The notes under the pieces are model-generated. The model was not told the origin of the DNA, searched no databases, and saw nothing but the letters and a program-made list of their open reading frames with translations. Made by a program: the position numbers and the translations under genes. From positions 1 through 37,507 of the forward strand of contig JAUNSP010000006.1 in the NCBI GenBank assembly GCA_030539155.1: a stretch of 37,507 nt of DNA, given 5' to 3'. Each line of letters begins with the position of its first letter. The first letter of the stretch is position 1. This document shows positions 15,676-24,756 of this stretch, one piece after another. Origin of the DNA: Clostridia bacterium. Lineage in GTDB: Bacteria > Bacillota > Clostridia > TANB77 > CAG-508.

Positions 15676-16701
15676 TTAGTTAATTTTTGTTATTGATGAA
15701 TATACACTTTTTCTTGTTCTTGTAATTGCAGTATATAAATTTTTTTTATTTAATGATTCTCCTATTATTACTACATCTTTATCTATTGTACTACCTTTAG
15801 ATTTCTTTATAGTTAACTTTCTTCCTTTCCATTTACCAATAATCTCATTATTTTTCCCCTTATTTGCAGAATATAAAAGTACTCTATTTCCATCATCAAG
15901 CATTAAGGCATCTTGGAAAGCAATTATTTTATAGCTTCCGTTATTAGAATTACCATATATATTAATACTTAAATTTTCCCTAATCCACGCACATATTTTA
16001 TCCGGGCATCTATGTGACCTAGCCTTATATTCATTAACCTCAAGGCTTTCAAACCAATTTCCTCCTCCATTAATGTTTTGATTATCGTCACCTAATAATA
16101 CTAATTCTATATTAGAATTATATAATAATCGTGCAAATTCTTCCCTATATCCTTTTAAATCTTGAGCCTCATCAATAATAATATAAGAAAATCTAGAATT
16201 CAATAATTCTATAACCTGATTGCTATAATTCTCTATTATATAAAGAGAAATTCCCTCTCTCTGTTGATTACTAATATTTAAACAATCTTTATTAAATATA
16301 TACTTAATAAATGATCCATTTATTAAATTTTTCATTAAATGCAATTGTTCATTCTTCATTTTTAAGTTAATTTGAGTTTTTTTACCCTTATTATATATAC
16401 TACCATCCTTTGATATTCTTATATTAAGTATTCCCCTTTGGTATTCTTTCACATTTTCCGCTTCGATATATTTTATATTACATCCTGAAGCTATTAAAGG
16501 AATTATAGATGTAAATTTAGGAATAATAAAACTAGAGAAAAGTGAATCTATTGTTTTACATAAATATCCCTTATCTCTAAGTTCACTAACAACACTATTA
16601 TTAAAAGCCAAATATATTCCTTTTTTATTCTCTTTCATATATTTTTCTGAATATGTAGTCTTTCCTGCCCCAGCCACACATTTAATTACTTTTGAATTCA
16701 T
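15676..16701 (-). CDS. Compact UvrD-like helicase (GajB-like)
   Basis: About 341 residues of a superfamily 1 helicase. Seen: Walker A VAGAGKT (residues 9-15), Walker B IIIDEAQD (about 174-181), the GDDNQNI motif III region (about 203-210), a KSKGSTIDKDVVIIGE motif V-like block and NLYTAITRTRK (motif VI, near the C-terminus). Canonical UvrD or GajB proteins are longer; the 1B/2B insertions seem to be missing or minimal. The gene overlaps the OLD nuclease gene, whose stop is at 16682. Of three start codons in a row the ATG at 16701 is 7 nt from AAGGAG. Pairing with an OLD nuclease is the Gabija arrangement, so I infer a DNA-sensing ATPase partner in phage defence. Confidence 0.75.
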   Translation of the reverse strand: MNSKVIKCVAGAGKTTYSEKYMKENKKGIYLAFNNSVVSELRDKGYLCKTIDSLFSSFIIPKFTSIIPLIASGCNIKYIEAENVKEYQRGILNIRISKDGSIYNKGKKTQINLKMKNEQLHLMKNLINGSFIKYIFNKDCLNISNQQREGISLYIIENYSNQVIELLNSRFSYIIIDEAQDLKGYREEFARLLYNSNIELVLLGDDNQNINGGGNWFESLEVNEYKARSHRCPDKICAWIRENLSINIYGNSNNGSYKIIAFQDALMLDDGNRVLLYSANKGKNNEIIGKWKGRKLTIKKSKGSTIDKDVVIIGESLNKKNLYTAITRTRKSVYSSITKIN

Positions 16702-18130
16702 CATCAATCTCCTTTATAACATGCCACTTGGATAAATCCACATTTTCCTCTATTATTTTTTGAACAATATCCATTTTTCTCTTTTCCCTCGCAATGAAAA
16801 TCTCTGGATGCTTATCATGTTTTTTCAATAAATTTTCACAATTTGTTAAAAATTTATTATTAAATAAATCTGTCTCTAAGGTATTTTCTACTTCAATTAT
16901 CTTTATGCTTTTTTTATTACAAATGTTAATCAACTTTTTAAATCTACTTGATTTTTCTAAACCTTCTGATAATGCCTTATCATTATCACTTATTACAATA
17001 GTTTTTTTCCCTAATAAAGTTGCTAATTCAATATATGGTTCAAACATAACCCCAGCAACATTTACCACTGTCCAATTATAATTATTATCCTTTAAATAAT
17101 ATTTTAATAAAATCTCTTCAGTATAACCTTCAACCAAAATAATATTATCTGCCAACATTAACTCATTTCTCCCAGGGTGAAGAAATGTATTTATTTTTGT
17201 TAATACTGTTTTATCCAATTGTTCATAAATATTTTTTCTTGAAATATCTATTATTTCTTCTACCCCTATTTCATTAATAACTACTGGTGAATGGCTAGTT
17301 GAAATAATAATAGTATTAGTTACATTTCTTAATTCCCTAATAAGTGTTCTTATTAAAGCTGGATGTAAATGATTTTCTATTTCATCTATTAAAATTATAT
17401 TAAATTTTTCATCCAATGTATTTAACATTATATTTGCAATACTTTTATAACCTGCCCCTATATTAAAATTATGTTCACTCTTACCATCAACAATATAAAC
17501 TTTTTCATTAGTTATTTTAGGATCTGTTAATTCAATATCCAAATTTTGATTAAACTTACCACACAATTCTTTAAATTTTTTTGTTTTTGTTCCTAATTCT
17601 TCTTTTATAACTTTCTTTGATTCATTTTTTAATTCTTTATATTTTTCTTCAGATTCAATAAATGTTGATATTCCAGTTGATAATCCTGCTGTATAAATAT
17701 CCTCTATTCTAATTAAAGGAATAAAATATAAATTTGGTATTTTAGGATCATCCCTTATAATATCTATATCTATTGGACTACCATTTAATAATGTTACATT
17801 TTTTATATACCTTCCACTTTGAGTTTTTCTTATACTAACAGTAAATCCACATTGTTTATTTTTATCTTCATCGAAAAAATTAAAACTTGGTATAGAATCA
17901 TTTTTTAACTCAACCGTTATTTTTATAGCATTACTATCTATACTGTCTTTAAAATCACTCTTTAAAATTCTAAAATAATCATTTGTAATACTTGAAAAAG
18001 CTAATTTTATACCTTCCAATATATTAGTTTTTCCAGAATTATTTTTTCCAATTACCACATTTAATACATTTTTAAAACTATATTTTCCATCTAAATTTCT
18101 AAAATTTTCAAATTTTATACTATTTATCAT
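16682..18130 (-). CDS. OLD-family ATPase/TOPRIM nuclease (GajA-like)
   Basis: 482 residues. An N-terminal ABC/RecF-type ATPase has Walker A GKNNSGKT (28-35), Walker B IILIDEIENHLHP (245-257) and the H-loop STSHSP (His280). The C-terminal TOPRIM domain has IILVEGYTEEI (Glu334) and ISDND (382-384), the residues that bind the catalytic metals. This is the OLD architecture. Class 2 OLD proteins sit next to UvrD-like helicases, as here, and GajA of the Gabija anti-phage system is one of them; at 482 residues this is about 100 shorter than the studied GajA. AAGGGGG precedes the ATG. Expected role: sequence-specific DNA nicking held in check by nucleotides, as in Gabija. Confidence 0.8.
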   Translation of the reverse strand: MINSIKFENFRNLDGKYSFKNVLNVVIGKNNSGKTNILEGIKLAFSSITNDYFRILKSDFKDSIDSNAIKITVELKNDSIPSFNFFDEDKNKQCGFTVSIRKTQSGRYIKNVTLLNGSPIDIDIIRDDPKIPNLYFIPLIRIEDIYTAGLSTGISTFIESEEKYKELKNESKKVIKEELGTKTKKFKELCGKFNQNLDIELTDPKITNEKVYIVDGKSEHNFNIGAGYKSIANIMLNTLDEKFNIILIDEIENHLHPALIRTLIRELRNVTNTIIISTSHSPVVINEIGVEEIIDISRKNIYEQLDKTVLTKINTFLHPGRNELMLADNIILVEGYTEEILLKYYLKDNNYNWTVVNVAGVMFEPYIELATLLGKKTIVISDNDKALSEGLEKSSRFKKLINICNKKSIKIIEVENTLETDLFNNKFLTNCENLLKKHDKHPEIFIAREKRKMDIVQKIIEENVDLSKWHVIKEIDDEFKSN

Positions 18131-18148
18131 CTTTCCCCCTTCATATTA

Positions 18149-19471
18149 CTATAAACTTTTCTCTTCAATTATTTTTATATTTACACCCTTTTCAATCAAT
18201 TCCATAGCTTTTGCTTGTTTTCCACCAACTTTTCCAAATTTCCAAGCCTCGCTACCAACTGACCCAACAATTAAATAATCTAATTTAGAAGATACTCCCG
18301 TTTTTTCTATTCCACCTAATTCTTGTAGTCTTTTAGAAAATTGTTGTTTACTTTCTGTTTCAAATTTCCCTGTTAAACAAAATGTTTTCCCATTAAAGTC
18401 TATTTTTTCATCATCATTAGATTTAGGATTAATAATATCATCAAAAATCTCGATTAAATATTTGCCTTCTTCCTCTGTTAATATTCCATCATCTAGTACT
18501 TTATTAACCTCCAATACTACTTTATCATATGGATAAACATCTTCCAAATAATCATTTTCTTCAATCCAAATTTTAAGATTATCTATCTCCTTTTGGTTTA
18601 TTTTTTGATTACAAATAATACCATCCAATATTCCATTTAATATTTGTAATGCTAATGATGCTTCACTATACCTTTTAGATTTATTTATACTTGATACTAG
18701 CGATATTAATTTAATTCTTTCATATTTAGTTACTAAATTATCTTCTAATATTAGTTCTAACTCACGAATTATTTTACTAATTAGAATATATTGACTATAT
18801 AATCTATTTTCTTCTATCCATATTTTTAATTTACTAATTTCTTTTTCATCAATTACTCCATCATAACTTATTCCCTGAATTATTCCAAATAAAGAATTAA
18901 CATTAGTTTCTAATTTCGAATCTAAATTTTCATATAATTTAGATTCATATTCAAAAATTTCATATTTACCTATATCGTAATTATTTTTTATTTTTTCAAA
19001 TATTTTTTGAGAAGCAATAGCATCTTCTAATGCATTGTGATGATTATTTAAATTAATACTTAAATAATTAGAAACATTATCCAAACTATAACTATCTATA
19101 TCAAAAAATCTTTTTGATAACATATATGTACAATAATAATTTAAATTAAATAGTTCAATATCATACCTTTTTAAAGATTTAGCAATTACATTTAAATCAT
19201 ATTTTACATTATGTCCTACTATAATATTGTTTTTAAACAACTCCTTTTTTTCATTCCAATATTCTTTAAATGTAGGTGCATCTTTTACATCTGCACTACA
19301 TAGTCCTGTTATCTTACTATTATTTAAATCAAACTTATTCTCTGGATTTATTAAAGAATATTGTTTGTCTACTATTTTATTATTTTTTACTATTACAATT
19401 CCAATTGAGCATATAGAATTTCCTCTTGTATTTGGGTTTTCTATATCTACACTAATATAATTTTTAATCAT
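18149..19471 (-). CDS. DnaQ-like 3'-5' exonuclease with TerB-like repeats and BRCT domain
   Basis: 440 residues in three parts. Residues 1-165 are a DEDDh exonuclease: Asp9 and Glu11 in SVDIEN, Asp92 in HNVKYDLNV, His145 and Asp150 in HHNALEDA. Two related helical repeats follow (about 190-270 and 275-355), each with a DGxIxxxEIxxLKIWIEEN core similar to TerB-like domains. A BRCT domain ends the protein (about 362-438), with GKTFCLTGKFET, LGG and SKLDYLIVG as in NAD-dependent ligase BRCT. The gap to the OLD gene is 18 nt. Such exonucleases are common outside defence loci; its place inside this operon suggests DNA processing with the OLD/helicase pair, which is inference. Confidence 0.82.
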   Translation of the reverse strand: MIKNYISVDIENPNTRGNSICSIGIVIVKNNKIVDKQYSLINPENKFDLNNSKITGLCSADVKDAPTFKEYWNEKKELFKNNIIVGHNVKYDLNVIAKSLKRYDIELFNLNYYCTYMLSKRFFDIDSYSLDNVSNYLSINLNNHHNALEDAIASQKIFEKIKNNYDIGKYEIFEYESKLYENLDSKLETNVNSLFGIIQGISYDGVIDEKEISKLKIWIEENRLYSQYILISKIIRELELILEDNLVTKYERIKLISLVSSINKSKRYSEASLALQILNGILDGIICNQKINQKEIDNLKIWIEENDYLEDVYPYDKVVLEVNKVLDDGILTEEEGKYLIEIFDDIINPKSNDDEKIDFNGKTFCLTGKFETESKQQFSKRLQELGGIEKTGVSSKLDYLIVGSVGSEAWKFGKVGGKQAKAMELIEKGVNIKIIEEKSL

Positions 19472-19486
19472 TTTAATTCTCCTTAT

Positions 19487-20143
19487 CTAAAATCGATTAA
19501 TTGCTCTCCCATATTTATACCAATTTACTTCATATATACGACTTTCTTTTTCGCTATCTATTTTCATTAATATCTTTTTTCCTACTATTCTACAAGCAAA
19601 ATAACATATAATTGCATCATCTGCATGAAAAGTTCTATCAAACTTATCATCTGATAATATTTCATGCTTTGAAATATTATATAAATCAACAAAAAGTTTT
19701 AATTCATTTGTTATTTTTTCTTCAAATATATTTTTATCAACTATATATTTTAATAATTTTCCAAATGGATATTTACTAATCTTTATCCAAATAATTTTGT
19801 TCTTTCTCTTTAAATATATTTTTATTAATTCTTCAAAATGATGTCCACAATTTGCTATTATATCCCTCGCTGTGTAATTCACATCTAATATATCAATATC
19901 ACTTCTAATGTATTGCAAACATCTATATGCATTTCTAAATTCTGTTCCTTGGTAAAGATTTGATTGAGCAGGATCACACCCTTGGCAATATCCTCCAATC
20001 CCTCCAAGTGATTGATCAAATTTCCATAAATCTATAGTCTTATATTCTCCCTTATCTTTTTCTATATTTTTAATAATACTATTTATTTTGTTAATCTGCT
20101 CATCATTAAATATTAAATATAATTGTTCTGTTTGAGTTAGCAT
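19487..20143 (-). CDS. HEPN-like protein of unknown function
   Basis: 218 residues, helical, no signal peptide. The LFVDLYNISKHE segment resembles the conserved Asn/Lys-His region of HEPN-type helical domains found in several abortive-infection proteins, and the helix around RNAYRCLQYIRSDIDILD fits that fold. The canonical RxxxxH RNase motif is not evident, so an RNase activity cannot be claimed. A Cys/Gly-rich patch (GGYCQGCDP) lies near residue 55. It is the first gene of the four-gene operon, with its own promoter at 20165-20205 and a 15-nt gap to the next gene. Confidence 0.5.
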   Translation of the reverse strand: MLTQTEQLYLIFNDEQINKINSIIKNIEKDKGEYKTIDLWKFDQSLGGIGGYCQGCDPAQSNLYQGTEFRNAYRCLQYIRSDIDILDVNYTARDIIANCGHHFEELIKIYLKRKNKIIWIKISKYPFGKLLKYIVDKNIFEEKITNELKLFVDLYNISKHEILSDDKFDRTFHADDAIICYFACRIVGKKILMKIDSEKESRIYEVNWYKYGRAINRF

Positions 20144-20175
20144 CTTGATCCCCTTTAAAAATATTTTTCTATTTT

Positions 20176-20204
20176 CTCATTTTATCACTAATATCAAAAA
20201 ATGT
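20176..20204 (-). promoter_or_regulatory. Promoter of the OLD/helicase operon
   Basis: On the minus strand TTGACA, a 17-nt spacer and TAAAAT, just upstream of the gene starting at 20143. It lies downstream of the terminator that closes the restriction-modification operon, so the two operons are separate units. Confidence 0.7.
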
Positions 20205-20241
20205 CAAATTTTAGGAGATTTTATTTTAAAAAACATATCAT

Positions 20242-20275
20242 AAAAAATGAGTCATTAAAATGACCCATTTTTTCT
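20242..20275. terminator. Terminator of the restriction-modification operon
   Basis: AAAAATG-x-GTCATT pairs with AATGAC-x-CATTTTT, with flanking A and T runs. It lies between the stop at 20360 and the promoter of the next operon. Confidence 0.8.
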
Positions 20276-20359
20276 TTATTTTATACCTTTTAACTTTTTA
20301 TTCTTTCACCCATTATATTAATTTAAATTTATTGTTAACCCCTTTGTTTAGCAATCTAA

Positions 20360-21556
20360 TTAATCTCCAATTATTTCTTTATAATATTCTTTTAAAAGTT
20401 CTTTTGTTGCTTTAATTTCTATATGCATTGATATTGATGGTATTAATTGATAAACATCTTTTTTACTAAAAGTTAACATATTATTTTCTATAATTGCATT
20501 CTCCCTTTTTATAAAAAAGATTTTATTAATTCTTATTCTAGTAATAACATTTTTTCCTCTTCCCTTTCTCATTTCAACTAATCTATTATTTTTCAAATCA
20601 ACCTTATATTCTCCATTTTTTATTTCCACAACATCAACAGCTTTTAAACAATTATAAAATAAATCTTCTGTAAAAATTTTTCTACAGTTTCTCCCAGAAA
20701 TCCTAATCTCACTATTTTCAGTTGTTATTATTCTTGTCTCTTCATCTACTCCAATATCTAAACAGTCTGGTGTTATAGCAATAAGTAAATTATTTTCTGT
20801 TGATGAAATCAAAATATCTATATTATGTCTATCAAAATATTTTTTAATAGGTTCTTTTTTCATTTCTTCATCGAAATTATTATAGTTATGACCGATCTGT
20901 TCAATAATATTTGTTTCCTCATTAAACTTTTCTATAAAGGGTATATATTCTGCATTATTCTTTCTAAAATTTTCTGAAATTATAAGTTTTCCCTCTTCAT
21001 TATATAATCCTGTAATGTCATATTCTCCTGCTTTTGATTTTCTTTCTTTAAATTCCAATCTTATTTTATTCTTTCCTATTATTATTTCCGCATCTCCATT
21101 TGCTGGATTTCCATATTGAAAAAGAAATACATCCGTACTACCAGGATTATAATATAAGTATCTTGCACTTGAAAATGTTATTGAACTTGAATTTATATAA
21201 TCTGTACATTCTTTTGGAATTTTATTAAAAACTGTGTTATCTAAATCTATACATTTTTTTAGTCCAAAAACTTTAGCAATCGTTTCAATATAATTGCATT
21301 CCGATAATATTCCAGATTGCAATGCCTTATTTCTTTTATATTGCTTTTTTATTTCATATAGTCCACTCTTTAATTTTTTTATATTTTTAAATTGCTCTTG
21401 ATTTTTTATTGAATATTCCTCAAATCCACCCACGGATAAGAAACTATTTTTATAAAACATATTTATTTTTTTTACTTCATTCTCAGTTAAAACTAGTTTT
21501 GTATCACTTTTATATATTTTTCCAATAAATATTTTTAGTGCTTCCTCTTTATTCAT
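20360..21556 (-). CDS. Type II restriction endonuclease, PD-(D/E)xK type
   Basis: 398 residues. A likely PD-(D/E)xK catalytic core is NPANGDAEIIIG (Asp155) followed by RLEFKERKSKAGEYD (Glu168, Lys170). The rest is beta-rich and not recognised. The gene overlaps the methyltransferase stop by 8 nt (ATGAATAA), and GAGGTGG lies just before the ATG, so it is translationally coupled to the methyltransferase; an in-frame start further upstream would lie well inside that gene. Position after the adenine methyltransferase is the main support for the enzyme call. The recognition sequence cannot be predicted from here. Confidence 0.72.
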   Translation of the reverse strand: MNKEEALKIFIGKIYKSDTKLVLTENEVKKINMFYKNSFLSVGGFEEYSIKNQEQFKNIKKLKSGLYEIKKQYKRNKALQSGILSECNYIETIAKVFGLKKCIDLDNTVFNKIPKECTDYINSSSITFSSARYLYYNPGSTDVFLFQYGNPANGDAEIIIGKNKIRLEFKERKSKAGEYDITGLYNEEGKLIISENFRKNNAEYIPFIEKFNEETNIIEQIGHNYNNFDEEMKKEPIKKYFDRHNIDILISSTENNLLIAITPDCLDIGVDEETRIITTENSEIRISGRNCRKIFTEDLFYNCLKAVDVVEIKNGEYKVDLKNNRLVEMRKGRGKNVITRIRINKIFFIKRENAIIENNMLTFSKKDVYQLIPSISMHIEIKATKELLKEYYKEIIGD

Positions 21557-23093
21557 TTTCTTCCACCTCACAATCATTAAATATAGAACTGCTATGGACT
21601 TTATTGAAGATTGTTTCTTCATAATTACTTTCAAACACCCTTAAAAATATTTTATTTATTTCTTTTCTATATTTAATTGGAAATTTTATATTTTCCTGTA
21701 ATTTTCCCGCATTCATTTTATATACCAAATATTTTGATTCATCTTTATACATTCTCATTGCAATTCTATGAATGTCTCTCCTGTCTTTTTCACTTAATTT
21801 ATCATAAAATACTGGTATACTACTCAATATTGTTAATGGACAATTGATTCCACCATCATATAATCTCCAATACCAATATGCAAAACTTGAATTTATCAAA
21901 CAATATACATAATCATACTTCTCATCATCTTCTATATAAATTATTCTTTTCCCATTACGATTCAACATTTTTTGTGCTCCTACTGTAAAGTATCTACATG
22001 TTGTTGGAATACATATTGATTTCTTATTATTATTTGATGTTATTAGATCCCCAAGCTTCTTATTTGAAACTGCTTTCCATGTATCAAAAACATCTAATAA
22101 ATCCTCATGACATTTATAATATGATCTATCTTTTGGAGTTATGTATTGGTACCTAGGATTTATCATTTTTTCCAAAATATCACAATCCAATAAATTCTCA
22201 CGTTCATTTGTTTTAAATCTTATCAACGGACTTAATCTAAATCCTTTTTTGTTTTTCTTATTTTCTACAACCGTTATTGCTGCTCTTACCGAATTTCCTT
22301 TATTAGAATTAAATATTCCATACTTTCTACCTGAAAATATATTTCCAGGAACATTATCAAATGATACTATAAAACCATTATAATTATTCAATTCCTGACG
22401 AAGTGAGTAAAATTTGCCACATCCTATAAAACTATATGGTGTAATAATAACTGATGCTACACTATTTTTAATTATTTTTTCCATAAAACATGAATATAAT
22501 TCTTTTGAATTATTTAATACTTTTGTTGATTCCCAATCCTTTTGTATTTCCTTTATCTTGTAATATGGAGGATTAGATATAACCTTACAATTTTTGGGTA
22601 ATTTTATCTTATTACTTAGGAAATCACACTTTTTTGCATGAATACTTTTTAGCATATCCTCTCCATAAATTATTGCAATTGAATATTTACATATTTCTAA
22701 AGCAATATTATCCTTATCAAACAAATAAATTTTACCATCCTCAATTAATTTTTGAGCCTCATCTTTTCCTATTATTTCTAAATAATTTAGTATTAGATTC
22801 CCTGTACCACATCCTACATCACATATATTTTCTCCTTCTAATTTTAATAACCATTTAGACATAATTCTAGAAACATCTCTAGGTGTATAATACTTTCCCA
22901 TTTCCTTTTTATTTATTTTATTTACATACTCCAATCCTACTTCATAAAGTTCTCCAAAATTGTCCACTATAAATAAGTCTGAATCAAACTCATTTTTTAG
23001 ACTCTTTTTTAAAATTTTATGCCAAGTTTGTTCTAATCCTAGTTTATCAATATCATCTTTATATTCAATAATTGTATAATTTTTCCTTTGCAT
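21549..23093 (-). CDS. N6-adenine DNA methyltransferase of a type II R-M system
   Basis: 514 residues. The order of motifs is that of the gamma class: GKYYTPRDVS (motif X region, 66-75), CDVGCGTGNL (SAM-binding motif I, 91-100), LFDKD (acidic motif II) and SNPPYY (catalytic motif IV, 173-178). The C-terminal half, with segments such as LINSSFAYWYWRLYDGG, is a typical target-recognition region of stand-alone methyltransferases (compare the TaqI-like family). It protects host DNA from the nuclease encoded next. AAGGAG precedes the ATG. Its promoter overlaps the end of the upstream serine hydrolase gene. Confidence 0.87.
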   Translation of the reverse strand: MQRKNYTIIEYKDDIDKLGLEQTWHKILKKSLKNEFDSDLFIVDNFGELYEVGLEYVNKINKKEMGKYYTPRDVSRIMSKWLLKLEGENICDVGCGTGNLILNYLEIIGKDEAQKLIEDGKIYLFDKDNIALEICKYSIAIIYGEDMLKSIHAKKCDFLSNKIKLPKNCKVISNPPYYKIKEIQKDWESTKVLNNSKELYSCFMEKIIKNSVASVIITPYSFIGCGKFYSLRQELNNYNGFIVSFDNVPGNIFSGRKYGIFNSNKGNSVRAAITVVENKKNKKGFRLSPLIRFKTNERENLLDCDILEKMINPRYQYITPKDRSYYKCHEDLLDVFDTWKAVSNKKLGDLITSNNNKKSICIPTTCRYFTVGAQKMLNRNGKRIIYIEDDEKYDYVYCLINSSFAYWYWRLYDGGINCPLTILSSIPVFYDKLSEKDRRDIHRIAMRMYKDESKYLVYKMNAGKLQENIKFPIKYRKEINKIFLRVFESNYEETIFNKVHSSSIFNDCEVEENE

Positions 23094-23127
23094 ATATATT
23101 ATTCTCCTTCTTCATTCTCATAACTCT

Positions 23128-23156
23128 ATACTACTATCTTTTTTTAAAATTGTCAA
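23128..23156 (-). promoter_or_regulatory. Promoter of the restriction-modification operon
   Basis: On the minus strand TTGACA (23156-23151), 17-nt spacer, TAGTAT (23133-23128). The -35 box overlaps the last codons of the gene ending at 23153. Confidence 0.65.
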
Positions 23157-24160
23157 TATTTTTTCACTCTATCTTCTCTATCTTCCACCAACTTCTCGAC
23201 ATACTCCCTTATGAAATCCACTCTATCAAAAATAGTTGGTTTAAAGTATGAAGTAACTGCAATAATAATATTTTTAGTTTCATTTACATATATAACATTT
23301 CCGCTATTTCCAATAGCTGCATAAATCCCCTCTTTTTCATCAATGATCCACCACAAAAATCCATAAAGCATATTTCTAAATTCCTCACCACAAGTATATC
23401 TTGGCTGAATCATTTCTTCAATCCATTCTGCTGGAACAATTTGCTTTCCGTTATGTATTCCCTTGTTTAAACAAAGTTGTCCTATTTTTGCCATATCTTC
23501 GGCTGAAAAGCATAATCCATATCCTGCTGTTCCAACCCCCTGTGGGTCGCAAAACCAAACATTTTCTTTTGGCTCTTTTGAAATGGTAAATTGTTTGTGT
23601 TCTTCTGCTGTTTCTGCTAAAAAATTTACATGTTTTTCTACCCCTATTGGTTCAAATAAATATTTGTTAGCAAAATCAACAGCTTTTAATCCACTTGTTT
23701 TTGAAATAATTCCAGTCAAAATATGAATTCCAAGTGTTGAATATTTGAATTCTCCTGTTATTCCTTTTCTTCCGCCTAAAAAATCTAATGCTGCAATTGA
23801 CCAATCATCACTTGTGCAAATTTTTACCCATGGCTCATACTTGTATTTGTAAGGTGCTGTCATTGTTAAAAGGTGTTTAATTGTAACATCTTGAATTGTT
23901 TTTTCTCCTCTTTTTATTTTATAATCTGGAAAAAATGTTAAAACTTTTTCATCTATACTTTTTATAAATCCTTTATCTATCGCAATTCCAATTAATAAAG
24001 AAACTATGCTTTTTGTAACCGACATTACATGGCATGCATCCATTTTTTTATAATTGTTCCATTCATCACTGTAAACTTCTTTTCCGTTTTTATACCCCAC
24101 AACCTGACATATATTAGGTTGCTGTTTTAGAATTAATTCATGCAATTCTTCTTTATTCAT
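23153..24160 (-). CDS. Serine beta-lactamase-like hydrolase (class C / PBP4* fold)
   Basis: 335 residues of the beta-lactamase superfamily. The nucleophile motif SxxK is SVTK (Ser47, Lys50). The second motif, usually YxN, is seen as YST in FKYSTLGIH, and the third (KTG or HxG) may be the NSG of IGNSGNVIY. Members include esterases, D-amino-acid peptidases and carboxypeptidases, so the substrate is open and antibiotic resistance should not be assumed. No signal peptide. The start at 24160 follows GAAGG; an upstream in-frame start lacks one. It lies 20 nt beyond the frameshifted GNAT gene and is probably in the same transcript. Confidence 0.8.
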   Translation of the reverse strand: MNKEELHELILKQQPNICQVVGYKNGKEVYSDEWNNYKKMDACHVMSVTKSIVSLLIGIAIDKGFIKSIDEKVLTFFPDYKIKRGEKTIQDVTIKHLLTMTAPYKYKYEPWVKICTSDDWSIAALDFLGGRKGITGEFKYSTLGIHILTGIISKTSGLKAVDFANKYLFEPIGVEKHVNFLAETAEEHKQFTISKEPKENVWFCDPQGVGTAGYGLCFSAEDMAKIGQLCLNKGIHNGKQIVPAEWIEEMIQPRYTCGEEFRNMLYGFLWWIIDEKEGIYAAIGNSGNVIYVNETKNIIIAVTSYFKPTIFDRVDFIREYVEKLVEDREDRVKKY

Positions 24161-24180
24161 TTTTTTCCTTCTTTCTTTTT

Positions 24181-24697
24181 TTATTTTATCCACCATCTCT
24201 GAACTGTAGTATTGAATCTATCATCAAACCATTCTCTTTCTAAACTTCCTCCATTTTTCATTATTACCTTAGATGATATTGTATTGTCTTTTTCACATAC
24301 TAACAAAATATCATTTATTTTATTTTTTCTATATATTTTTATTGCTTCTCCTAATGCCCATGATGCAATTCCGTTTTCCTCTTTTTCTCTTTCTAACATA
24401 ATATGAGATATGTCCTAAATGCACAAAATAACTTTGATTCAATTTATGTCTTAAATCCATTGACCCCATTATTTCAGTTTCATTATCATCAACAATCCAA
24501 TAAATTGTTGCCTCCACATCATTCTTTAATAAATCTTTACCTTTTTCTCTATTTCTAACTCTATCCAACATATCGTTAAATTTTTCATTTTCTTTATAGG
24601 CATTTCCAATTCTATTTATTTCTTCATCTTTTTTTACTTCATTTATATACTCAAAAAATTGTTCTTTAAGTTTTTCGTTTGGTTTAATTAATTTCAT
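24181..24697 (-). pseudogene. GNAT acetyltransferase with +1 frameshift
   Basis: Two overlapping frames together make one complete GNAT of about 170 residues. The first (from the ATG at 24697, AAGGAGG upstream) runs through the HLGHISYYVRKRKRG block; the second continues NGIASWALGEAIKIYRK to NTTVQRWWIK and a stop at 24181. The break is at 24376-24370, where frame zero reads GGA-AAA-CGG-A while the expected acetyl-CoA loop R-x-x-G-N-G-I-A needs GGA-AAC-GGA. Either a single extra A inactivates it, or ribosomes shift +1 at AAA-CGG-A. The same heptamer breaks the DUF402 gene at 26.8 kb. It follows the peptide gene on the same strand. Confidence 0.8.
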
Positions 24698-24715
24698 TTT
24701 TCCTCCTTCTTTAAT

Positions 24716-24747
24716 AAAATGGGGGCTAAATATATAGTCCCCATTTT
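24716..24747 (-). terminator. Hairpin after the Cys-rich peptide gene
   Basis: AAAATGGGGGCTA pairs with TAGTCCCCATTTT (13 positions including one G-T). The minus-strand T-run after it is interrupted (TTTTATTAAAG) and the next gene starts 19 nt later. It may terminate or only attenuate transcription into the GNAT and hydrolase genes. Confidence 0.7.
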
Positions 24748-24756
24748 ATTAATACA

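Noticed and set aside
23153-24160. Beta-lactamase conferring antibiotic resistance
   Set aside because: Only the general serine-hydrolase fold motifs are present, there is no signal peptide, and many members of the family are esterases or peptidases.
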